Assembly (NCBI GenBank): GCA_008000375.1
Contig: SMOI01000470.1
Coordinates: 1 to 22,518 of the forward strand
DNA length: 22,518 bases
Direction of reading: 5' to 3'
DNA from: Poteriospumella lacustris
Taxonomy: Eukaryota; Sar; Chrysophyceae; Chromulinales; Dinobryaceae
Shown: one piece after another, positions 9,401-20,900 of the stretch
Numbering within the stretch: the stretch's first letter is position 1
How the letters are laid out: every line of letters starts with the position of its first letter
Notes under the pieces: model-generated
What the model was told of the DNA's origin: nothing
What the model saw: the letters and a program-made list of their open reading frames with translations, nothing else
Database searches by the model: none
Made by a program: the position numbers and the translations under genes

Positions 9401-11890
9401 CCAGGCACAGAAATTGGAGGCAAAGGGTCGCCTGAAGGATGCAGAGAAATTGTACCTGGCCGTGAAAGAGAAGGATCTCGCTGTGAACATGTATAAGAAG
9501 CACAAGCTGTACGACGACATGATCCGCTTGGTCCAAGAGTATATGCCAGAGACGCTAAAAGAGAGCCACAAGTTCCTGGCCACCACATTGGAAATGGAGG
9601 GTCTGTACAAAGACGCAGAACATCATTACGTTGAAGCGCAGGAATGGCACGGAGCGGTCAATATGTACCGTCACATCGAGCAATGGGATGACGCTATTCG
9701 CGTTGCCAAATTTCATGGCGGTATCGGTGCCTGCAAGCGAGTTACGATCGCGCTCCTCATGGCAGTTGGCACCGTGGAGGGCGCGAAGTATTTGATTAAG
9801 CACGGTCTCGTAGAGGCAGCCATCGACCACGCTGCTGAAAACGGTGCTTACGACTTAGCGCTGGAACTAGCCACCCAGCAGATGCCCAAGAAGCTGCCCG
9901 ACGTCTATCTCAAGCACGCGCTTCTCTTAGAAGACGACGAGAAATTCGACAAAGCCGAAGAAGAGTTTCTTAAGGCCGGCAAACCAAAAGAGGCCATCGA
10001 CATGTACCTGCACCAGCATGATTGGGAGAACGCGCTGCGAGTTGCCGAGAATTTCGATTCGAGTTCAGTTCCTGCTGTTTTCCTAGCTCACGCTGCTGTT
10101 TGCGTCGAATCGAAGGACTTCTCCAAGGCTGAAGAGCTGTTTTTGGCTGCTTCTCGTCCAGATTTGGCGTTGTCGATGTATCAAGATGCTGAAATGTTGC
10201 CCGACGCGATTCGCATTGCCCAAAAGTATTTGCCCCATCGCGCAGCGGAGTTGAATGCATCTTTTAATACATCTCAAGCAAGAGCAGGAAAAGCTTCCGT
10301 GAAAACCGATTTCATGGTGATTGGGCGGTCGATGGAGCAGTCGAAGCAATGGGCTCAAGCTCTGGAGGTTTACCTCAGCGCTCGGGCTGGAAAAGTGGAC
10401 CCGTCCATTGATGTGGAGGAGCTGTGGGAGCGCGCCGTAGAAATCGCTCGCAAATATGTCACCAACAGGTATGTAGAGGTTGGCGTCGAAGTGTCGCGCC
10501 GACTGGTAGACATTAAGAAGGAAGAGGCCGCCGCAGATCTGTTGTTTGAAGTGGGCCGACAGGACGAGGCGATCAACTTGTGCATCCAATCGAGAAAATT
10601 CGACAAGGCGAAGTCTCTTGCGAAGGGAAATGCGATGCTGAAGAAGAAAGTAGACGAAGCGTATCAGGGCTTTTTGATCACAAGAGAAGACACCAAAGAG
10701 CTTGTTGAGATGGGCCATTCGGAAGACGCACTGAATGTTTTGGTGAAGCGAGGTGACTGGGATGGTCTTTGGAGCATGGCTTCGAAGGAGAACGTGTCGC
10801 AATCAACTTTGTCGAAATACGTGCTGATGCGCGTGGAAGAGGTGAGGTTCTTGTCGTCTTCGCTCGCTATTCGTTGTACTCATCGTTTTCCCCACGAATG
10901 TAGTTGCTTGGAAGTGCCAATGTTAATGCACTTGATGAAGCCGTTCAACTTCTCAATCGACAATTTGCGCCGGCCAACGAGTCCGCTGTTTCGGTTTATC
11001 GGCAGCTCGTCATCAAGTTGTTTTTACGCTCCAACAAGAAGGAAGGATCGGAGTACATATCAACATTTTCTTCTCTCCGGGATATCCTCTTCAATGTCGC
11101 CAACAAATTGCGTACTCCTGACAAAAAGCTCCAGGGTGAGCTGTTGCACCTGTTGATGGCTGTACATTATCAAAGCATCTTGTTCACGGCGAAGCGTCTG
11201 GGACTCAAAGAGATTGCGGCAAAATGCGCAATCACGATGCTGAAATATCCAGAGTTTATTCCTGCTGATAAGGCGTACTATCAGGCTGGAAACCTGTGTC
11301 GCGAGCTTGGCGGCTCGTATACCAATTTGGCGTTCATGCTGCTCAACAGGTAGGTTTTCATCGCGCTCCGTGCATTTTGTCGTTGAAGTATTCACTTTAT
11401 TCCTTTTGCTTCCCCTCAGATACGTTGATATTGCAGAAGCCATTGACACTGCGGATCCATCCCTGCTGGATAGCTCCGAGTTTTCAGAGACCGATGCAGT
11501 ACCGCCCATTGAAAATTTGCCGAAGAACCACTATTTGTCCGACGAGGTCTGCTTCAACTGTACATTCTCAATCATTGTATATGCGACATTATCAGGATTT
11601 GCTCGTTTTCATAGGATGACCGCGAAGAGGTTCGTACTTGGGTGTTGTCGATCGTGACAGATTCCAATGTTGAGCAGCGCTTTCCAGGGAGAGAGGCGAG
11701 CAAGAACACCCTGTACGACGGTTTGTACAATTCTGACAAGAGCACATGCATCGTGACAGGATATCCCATTTATCCCGCTGATATGCTGGAAGTCAACAAC
11801 TCAACTGCAAATCGAAGAGATTGGAACTTGTTGGTGTCGAAAACTAGAGTTTGTCCTTGGACAGGCCAACCACAGAATCCTTTGTACTAG
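6416..11890 (+). CDS. IFT172: Intraflagellar transport protein 172 (IFT172), five exons
   Basis: A peripheral (IFT-B2) subunit of the trains that carry cargo in cilia, with a role at tip turnaround. Exons are 6416-6598, 6660-10841, 10904-11349, 11420-11546 and 11615-11890; introns are 61, 62, 70 and 68 nt. The product is about 1737 aa, close to human (about 1750). The N-terminus MQLKFLE and the block ADRVVMLFDE / KFSTKPADK match IFT172 directly, as do MAFSP and YKIGVDWG after the first intron. Residues 1 to about 550 form WD40 repeats; about 550-1640 are TPR-like helical repeats with many paired A/Y/L helices; the last 90 residues end with a C-terminal domain containing TGYPI and CPWTG. The last donor (11547, GTCTGC) is atypical. 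The start context is gaaaaATG. The gene shows that the organism builds cilia or flagella. Confidence 0.97.
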
Positions 11891-11995
11891 CTCCAATTAA
11901 GTGCTCGGCGATCGATGTAATGAAAACAAGCTTATTTATTTTGTTCTAATTTACAACCCTCTGTCTACAATCGAAGAGAAGTCTGCACTGCGCGC
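11891..11995. terminator. Tail-to-tail 3' interval, IFT172 / giant PUB-domain gene
   Basis: Only 105 bases separate the two stops. TGTAA occurs on the plus strand at 11916-11920, 26 nt after the IFT172 stop, and on the minus strand at 11955-11951, about 40 nt after the other gene's stop. The middle is AT-rich. There is no canonical AATAAA on the plus strand; the minus strand has AATAAATAAG. Confidence 0.4.
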
Positions 11996-14900
11996 TCATG
12001 ACTTCGCCACAACCGCAATCAGAACCAATTCCTATGTGACAAAAAGCGAAAGGTAAGATCCGCAAGCTTCTAGCGTGACAAGTAGAAACGTACCGGTAGT
12101 GAGTACACGCCGTCCCCTGTTAAATTGAGGAATATTTTCTGGTCGGCCTTGATCTCTCCCAACTTGGCATCATCAATTAAAATTCCCATAAAGAGGAGCA
12201 CGTCCAGCAGATTCTCATCCAATACTTTAAAGTCGTCGCCTTGACTTTTCCCTGAAAGGGGAAACACAGTGCTGGGCCCACCACTGGAAACGAAGGAGCT
12301 TGACGCACGCTTGACATCATCAACCAATCGCGCGTCCGCCTGTAAACAGAAAAAACTCGTCAGCTTGTGCACTCAAACCGCCGAGATCAAACGAAGGCCT
12401 CACAGGTATCCATATCCCATCTCTGCCAGGTATCCAGAAGGGAGCGTCTTTCACAGCCGTGTAGCGCATCAGTCCACTCTGCTGCGCAAAAATTCGCATG
12501 AATAGAGGAAAATCCACCGTTTCCTTTCCAGTTTCGCGAATACTCTTTCGAGCTTCAGAAAATTGAAAAGCGTTCTTGATGACGAGCGATAGAATCACTG
12601 AAGCGGAAAGCGCACAATGAGGGCGCATCGATCAAAAACATCAGCAATAGCCTCACCTGAAGCCGTGTCCGCATCTACCAATCCATCTTCGCCCGACCGT
12701 TCATCAAAGAGCCTCTTCACGGCGATCAAGAACAATCCCATACGGGAACTCAGTGAGTTCCTGTCCATAATATCTGCCACGGATTGTCGAGCCTTTTCAG
12801 ACGCTGATTTCGCGGACAAGTGGCCCGGGAACATGTCTGTAGATCGATGAAAACGGAGAGCTCATCAGTAAAGTGGACGACAAAGTCAAGAGCACCCGGT
12901 TGCGTACCTCGCTTAAGTTCTTCGACTTTGGCATCGACGATTGACGGGGCAGCCAAAGCCCGAGCTTGTGAACGCGACCTGTGAGAGGCTGCAGGTGTCG
13001 CTTCGACAGCCTCTGGCGCATAGCCGGACTGTGGCTCCTTAGCGTTCGCAGCTGGGACGCGAACATCCGCTGCGTGGATCAGCCACATCATCCACTGCCG
13101 AATGGTTTCCCCAAACTCCGGCGAGCCAACCGGAGACTTTACGCTCAGCAAGAAGGACGGAACACCGAAGCTCTGAGCACAACAACAGATTCATCAAGCA
13201 GGATAAAGCAAGCGACTGTATGGTTTCGAAGGGGAGTCGTACCTGAAGTAGCGACTCGAAGTCGAACGACGCATTGAGGGACACCAAATGGAGAAACTTG
13301 GCTGCCATGTACGCCAGGCGAGCCTTCTCATCGACGTCTTTCGCCTCGCGAACAACGTGGGGGAACGCAGCGATGGTTTGAATGTCTTCGGCAACGATCG
13401 CCGTTAGCGCTGACAGAAAGCCAGGCAAGACCTCTTCTGGAATATCGCTGGAGGCCAGGAGTGAAAGGGTGTAGAACCACAGCGGACGCTTGTGTAGAAC
13501 AGTGCTAATGGACCTGCTGCGGGCCTCGGTCGTGTCCAAAACGAAGGTTTTGAACAGCAGCGAAAAGATGCCAACGTCTTGACAGAGCTCCAGCATGAGC
13601 TTACCGGAGAACACGAGAAACTTCGAGGTGAACAGGCAGTGGTCGACGAGGGCCAAGAACAGCCCCGACTCTTCCGCAGTCACGCGCTTTACGAGCCCCT
13701 TGAACGATTTCAACACCGCGAGGTGGTAGCTTGTCATCGACTGCAGCAGTGACGAGGCGTACGACAGCTTCGAGCAGTTCGCCGTCAAGAAAGCCGCCAA
13801 ATAGCGACCGACTCTCGCTCCCAGCGAGATGTGAGCAACGGCCTGCACCTTGGTGTCCGACGAGAAGCTCAACAGATACTCGAAAGAGCGCTCGATGTCG
13901 CCCATCGGAAGAGAAGATTCCCCTCGTTGCGTACTCTGCTTCCCAAGAACCAGACGGATAGCCTCCAGCAGCTGGACAGTGTCTTCGAGCAACGACGAAG
14001 GATCCTTCGGGCTGCTGAAGTGCACGAAGACAACGCGGGGCAGAAGCGTGAGCAGGTCCGCCTCCATCGTCGCCAATATCGTCACCTTTTGGTGTTGCGA
14101 AGCTGTTGTGCGCTGGAAATCCAATTCGTGGAGGCTCTGTTTCCCCTTCGAAACGAAGGCCCGAAGCTCCTCCACCGTGAAGCCGAGTTTCATGTCTTGC
14201 ACCTGCTCCTGAAGCAGACGCATGGCATCAACGGGATCGCTGCGATCGTCATCAACAGAGAGGACGTTTCGGCAGTACAGCACGTCAGGCACAGCAGAGA
14301 AGGAGTGATCCGCAAGTCTCTTTGATTCAGACAGGCCGTATCGTTTCAGGCGCTGGAGAACCTTTAAGGGTCTCCAGAACCGCGTCCAAATCTTGTTGGT
14401 CGACAGTAAATCCAGACAAAAGAAGGCCTTCGAGCGCTGCTCGACCCCGCCTCTGACGTTGGACAGAATCGAGGTCAGTCCGTGTAGCCACTGGGAGGTC
14501 GTGAACTGCCTGCCCAGTTCGCAGAACGGGTACTGCCCGACCAGAACCGCATCCAGTTGGCGTAGGAACGAAAAAACGCGCGCGAATATGTCCATCAATA
14601 GCAGCGAATTGGCGGTGTGGCCGGCTGCGAAGAAGGCGGCGATGAACGACACCACGTCCGAGTCCACGACCGCCTTGATCACCTCAACCACGCCGCTCTC
14701 GACCATCAGGTGTTTCACTACACCGCTCGAGGAAACATTGGGAATCAGAGACTGGACGAGGTTTAGCAGCAGTTTGACGGGCTGACTCAAGTCCTTGCCT
14801 TCCCAGTAGCTGAACGAGTTATTGATCACCATGAGCACCTTGAGAAAGCACCGGAAGTAGCCAAACGTTCTCGCCGCCGCCCATGACGCGGGTCTCTCAG

Positions 14901-17900
14901 AAACGACTGGGGCGGGGTAGTGGAAGAACTTCAGCTGGCCGTCGAGGATGGAATTAAAGAACTTCTCGATAGCTTTGAAGCTCTGGAAGTGGAACTTGTA
15001 GCGACTGCGGGTGTCACCACGGCCGCCTCCCAAATGGCTGCGGGAAGAGGTCACCATTCGAGGCCCATCCACACGGAGCTCGCCGTCCGAAAACGACGCC
15101 AAGGACACGACGACAGACAACCAGGCGTCCACAGCTGACTCATTCAAGAGCTTTGATGCCACGAAGTCAACGCCGTCATCCTCGGAGACCTTCTTGCCGG
15201 CACGTCGAATGCTCTCCCACGCTTCTGCGATAGTATCACGCGCATGATAGAAGAAGAGCAAGCTGCTGTCCAGGGCACCGGGCTTGCGAAGCTTCGAACG
15301 AGATCTGCAGAGCGATTGTTGGTGCCGCACGAACATGGCGTTGGCGTGGACAAGCGACGAGGCAAGATCTCTCCACGACGAGGGAGACAGAGGCCGCGAC
15401 GCGCAACTCCTCAGCGTCGCCGCAAAGTGACGCAACAAATCAACAAATGACCACGAACCAATGCCCTTGCGCTTGCCGCTTATTTCGCGGTCCGACGGGG
15501 CCGCAGCCACAGACACGACCTCGCGAGACCACGGGAACGCGAAGTGAGACGCGTCGGATTCGTTCGCCATGGCGACCAGCTTCGTGTAGAAATAGTACGC
15601 CACGAACTCGTTGCCGAGCAGCCGCAGCTTGATTGCCATCTTCAACGTCGCTTCGTCGACGGGCAGGTCGCGGTCGATGCGGAAGCAGCTCGACAAGACA
15701 AGCTTCGCATCTTTGTCCATCGACGCTGCGATCGAGCGGAACACTGTGTCCAGATCAGAGACTCGCCGTCCCCGTGCCAGCAACTTCTGCTCTTCGCGTA
15801 GGTAGTGTTCGGCAACGTGAGAAACGAGTGCTTGCCACTTCCACGACATGTCCTTTTTGTCTCGCCCGATGAGAAAATGGTTCGCGACGAAGTCCTCGAA
15901 CAGCTTCTTCAACGAGGCCGTCGACGCCCACACCACTTCGCTACCTTCGGACGATGCGAACGCCGAAAAGGAGCTTCGCAGAAACCCGCTTGACGTAGGG
16001 AAGCCGCCAGCGGACGCCATGGCACCAACGCTGTCATTGAGGTGTACAACGCGCTGGTCAATAGGCACACTTGCGTCTGCAGTCAGCAGCGCCAGCGCAG
16101 CCACGCGCAAACCCCAAGTGTCCCATCTATCACCAGGACTGGTCGGGACGAAGAGGCGGGACACTGGCCTGGAGGAGAGGAAGCTGCAGTATGTGCTCAA
16201 CAGACTACCGCCCATCGAGTCGCTGTCTTCGCTGCAAAGCGGCAGCAACAGCAAACACGCTCGATCCCGAGAAACGATGACGGCATCTGTGGACAGGAAG
16301 CGAACGTGATATCGAAGCCGCTGAAGTTGGCGCACGGCCAACGAGACGTCCGATAGCAGCATGCAGCGCTGACGAAGGGAGGGCGGCTCCTCCACGGAGA
16401 AGAGCTGGCCGAGGGTGATCCACGACGGGTCCCACCGATACACGACGCAGGTGGTCGACGAGTTTTCGCCAATGAACTGCACGTTGTCGTCGGGCAGAAG
16501 AATGGGTATTCCCTCCCAATTCTTTGACTGGATGCTCTTCATGGCGAGAACGAAGTCTCGCCACAATCGCTTGCTTTCCGCATTCGCGTATTTCAGCACC
16601 ATGAACGTGTCGATCGAGGTGGACTCCACAGTACCCGCGGGGCGCGCATGGTACACGTAACTGAGCAGACCCGGCAAATAGTCCGTGTGCCTCACAACTG
16701 CGACCACGTGGTACAGATCGTACTGTATTTGAGTATCGGCCTCGTCGGCCAAGACAGTTCCAGCTGTCTCGTCCTTTCGGCCCAGGAAATCGTTCGGTGG
16801 GATGTAGAAGTCCTGCGCGCGCCTGGACAGAATCTGCTTGTACTGAGCCACGGCGGACGAAGCGAAGAACAACGCATTTTCGCTCTCTTGAAGGAAGGAC
16901 GCCCACTCGTACAGCGTCAGGGAGTGAGGGCGCGTAGCATCGCTAACAAGGCTCCAACTCTTCTGAAGCGCTGTCAGCTGACTCTGAAAGCCAGACCAAC
17001 GTTGATCAAGAGTCAAACCCCGGGACACGCAGTGTGTATCCGCTTCAGATTGGCTCGGGGACCAAAGAGGCTCATTGGCGATCGCGAACCCTCGGGATTC
17101 GAAGAAGCGCTGTTGGACTTGGTGGGAGTACGGTAGCAGCAGACCAATGAGCATGTGCAGCAGCGCTCCACTGAAGGCGACTCTGTCGATCGATATCATG
17201 TTCACCATGGACGAAACGAACGGTGAGATCACCTTCGCCTGCGCCAGGAAATTCGCTCGCTCTACAGTTTGGGACAGCAGACAACGCACAGCGTCTTCCC
17301 GATCACCGGCGACGGAGGAGCGAAATTTCTGTCGCTCCAACGATCGGCACCGAACTCGACCGGCCCTGTCGTGTAGAAACAAAGGCAAGTTGGCAGGCAA
17401 ACAGCTCCGTCGCTCGCCGAAATCAGCGCGGTAGAATCTCCCCGAACCAGGCGCCAAGGACAGGAATCTCGCACTGTACACACGTTGCAGCTCAAACGAC
17501 CCCAAACTTGTCTCAACACGCTCCGCAACAGAGATCGCGAACGTAACTTTTGATACCCCTTTTCGCTCACCACCAAGCGCAGCTTCCACGATTTGATTGG
17601 CGTTGAGGGTGGCAGAGGACACCAGGAAGACGACCTGCTTCGTTTTGAGCCTCAAGGAATAGAACACATCCGCCAACTTGACGAGGTCTGAAGCCGATGC
17701 AACAGCCGCCACGTCTGGCAAGCCCATCGCCGTTAACGTGACGAGCGTGGGGGCAAACCTGGATGTTTGAATCGCCACGGCCTTGCCATTGTCGAAACAG
17801 TAAACGAAGCCCTTCCATTGCGCCTGAGAACTTGCGCTTTTCAGGTCCAAGCGGAACGCTTCCTCCAGCAACGGCAGCTTGACGACGACTGACTTTCGTC

Positions 17901-20900
17901 GAGAGTGGTGGGCATATTCGCTCCTGAGAGACAACGTGTGGGTCGCCTTCGCGGGAGAGAGCGCCATAGCAGCTGGCAGTTGGACGAGAGACGCAACTTG
18001 CAGATCCACAGAGGGAACAGTGTATCCCAGCCCGTGGTTGTCGAACGCCACTTGTTCCGCAGGGTTCTCCATGGCAAGCGAGCGCACGACACCAACGGTG
18101 AAAACGAGCGAGTCTCCCAGCCGTCTTTCACTCGCCGAGTCTCTGCACAGTCGCAGGAAGAAGTCGCCTGGGCTTTTGCCGTTGAGAACGACCGCCCCTA
18201 TGCTTTCCTTCGCCACGGAACCCTTCAACATCGCCGACAGCATGTCAACCATTCGTTTCGGCCCGCGCACTGTTTTAAACTTGGCAGCTAAGCGCTGAAA
18301 CAGCTCCGCGTCGTCGAAGTCGAAGAGGGCATAACGGGCGCCCTTGGCCACAGAAACCGTCCCACTAGCCCATCTGGGGGTGCTTGACGGACGACGCGAT
18401 TCGCGACAATCGCGAAGTTGCCGATTGGCCTCAAGGACGCGCGTCAAGCCAGACGACAGAATCACTTCGCAGAACTTCGCACGAGAAGCATCCCGCAGCG
18501 GCTTCATCGACTCATCGAAGAGCTGCACAACTCGCACATACTGCCACTTGCGCTCCAGTCCGAGCGCTGATCGCAGCTCGGATAAGAGAGTGAAACGACT
18601 TTCGTCCTCGTTGTTCGTCTTGTCGAAAACCCAGTCCAATTTCCACGTCAAAACCTTGCAGTGAACGGTCGTGCAGATGCAGACGCCATCATGGCGTGAA
18701 AACGCCATCGAGGACACTTCTGCGCCGGCTTCAAGTCGCGTCAACAGCTGCCCTGTGCAGGAATTTAGGACTAACACGGAGGAGGACTTGTGCAATGTGC
18801 ACAGCAGCAGCTTGCGGCTGTGGCAGAGGCTGAAGTGCGTAACAACACCCAGGGGAGAGTCAATGCTCACGGCCTCAGACACCCTCTCTCCATTGCGAAT
18901 TGAGGTGGTGGCGCTCACCAGCATGGGGTGCAGCGGCTCGGGCACTTTGATTCTGAACACACGACACAGACCAACCGGCTCAACGAAGCACAAGCTTTCG
19001 TTGGTCACTGAGCAGTTGATGCCGATGATACCACTGGAGGCGTCCACGGTCAGTTTGGTTGCCCCAACAGCCCTGAGAGTCATCGCCGAGAAGCTGCTCA
19101 ACTGCGACGAGATCTCCTCCGTGTCTCGCTGGTCGCTCTTTTGCAGCCACACGGAAAAGGCGGCAGAGGATTCTTTGGGATCCTTCATCAGTGGCTCCGC
19201 CCACATCACACGTTCCGTTAAACGACACCGTCCACCGTCCACGAAAGCAGACACAACCCCGTCGTCCGACAAAGTGTAGCGGTCCAAGGTGTTCGGACAC
19301 ACGATCGTGCCGCTGAGCGGGCAAGTCCACCCGTCGATCTGGTCGTTTGACTCAGCACTTGATGGGCCGCCTTCCGCCCAAATGCCACAGACTGTTATCG
19401 TTCCCAACTGCTCGACACACGCCATACGAGCCTGCAAAAGTCCTTGGAAGGTTATGTCTGCGAAGTTGCGTTGCGAAGCACCAAGACAGGCTTCAGTAAC
19501 GAAAGGCTGGCCGTCGATAATGTGCGAAAATTGAACAAAATCGTGAATCGACCGAAATGGCCGCACTGCGCCGAATGCCTCGAACATGATTTGCAGCAAT
19601 GGGTACCGCTGAAACGGCGACCTTCCGTCTGGACTCTCTGGTGACCAACACTCGAGCAACAAGTCCCAAGACAAGAGCTCCGGCCCGCTCTTAATCAGCC
19701 ACCACAGCTTCTGAAGGGCGCAAAAGGATCGCAGCGTCCCGTCAATCTTCTTCAGCTCTTCGACGAAAGGGCCTCGTCGTACAGCCATGGTCAGACGGGG
19801 CCGAGCACTACTCGCTGGAGTCGTGAGGGCCACTTTATTCAAGCCGACACAGAAAGCCTTGGTGACAGACATGATAAGGTCCTCTCTCCCAGAGCCATCA
19901 ACCGACGGGTTGACAGCGCCGGGGCCAGCCAAAACTTGCAGAAGAATAGACCGTCGACCCGGCGGACGAGGTGGGTCGACCCAGTTGTGCGATTGCTTCT
20001 CGATGGCGGAAAAGACCGCACCCAAGACATCAACTTCAACAACGAAGCGAACGAAGGAATGAGTTGCCATGTGGTCGAAATGCGCGATGTTCGCACGAGA
20101 AAACTTGCACACCACCACTCGCACTCCAGCTGCGTGCGAGTTGTCCAACGCACGGTCCAACTGCACGCGATCTTGGCTCTTGACGACCCTTCTCCACTCT
20201 GACAACTCGCCATCATCGAGATACAACAGCGCCCCGCTCTTTACAGGCCCCAATCCCTGCACAGCGATGGAGGACGCCCCTGGGCTGCATTTTTCTTTTA
20301 GGGCCGCCACTCGCGACTGCGCAGGAGGCTCGATAGAAGCCGCTTTACTCGTCATCTTCCGGTCAGGTTCAGCAGAGGACGCAGCCTTCACGGGAGCAGC
20401 TAGATTATCGGCGACCCGGGTGGACTGGCCATTCGCCAAGGAGTCGACCACTTCGAAGACCAAGCGGGCGGTGGAGCTTTTTTCTTCGTCCACCGCTTGC
20501 AGCTTCTTGGAAAGAGCGTGAACGATGCCCTTCTGGTGGTGCAGAGCCCGTTCCATCGAGGATGACTTCAAGCGAAGCTTCGCAGCCTCGGTGGTTAGGT
20601 CCTTCACGAGCGACTTCGTGTCTTCCACTTCCGTAGCGCTGGCAGCTGCAGTCGACGGCTGTCCCGTTCGGGAAGGGTGGGTCCCACGTGCCTGTTGCTG
20701 CTGACTCTTGAACAGCTGCCTCGACTCCGTTTTCGCGAGAGATCGCTTAGGATCTGCCTTCTCTGCAACTGACTGGCCTTTAGTAACCGATTCAACGGCA
20801 TTGGCACCGGAGGTACGGGCATTTAAAGAGAGCTCCGCGACTTGCTGCGGCGATGCGGTTGCGGTCAGGCCTTTGATGAACGCTCGCAGCTGCACCAACA

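Noticed and set aside
10083-10802. 239-codon minus-strand open frame inside IFT172
   Set aside because: Antisense shadow of the long IFT172 exon 2; no recognisable domain.
15447-16356. Several Arg/Pro-rich plus-strand frames opposite the giant gene
   Set aside because: Typical shadows of GC-rich coding sequence; composition is that of an antisense frame.
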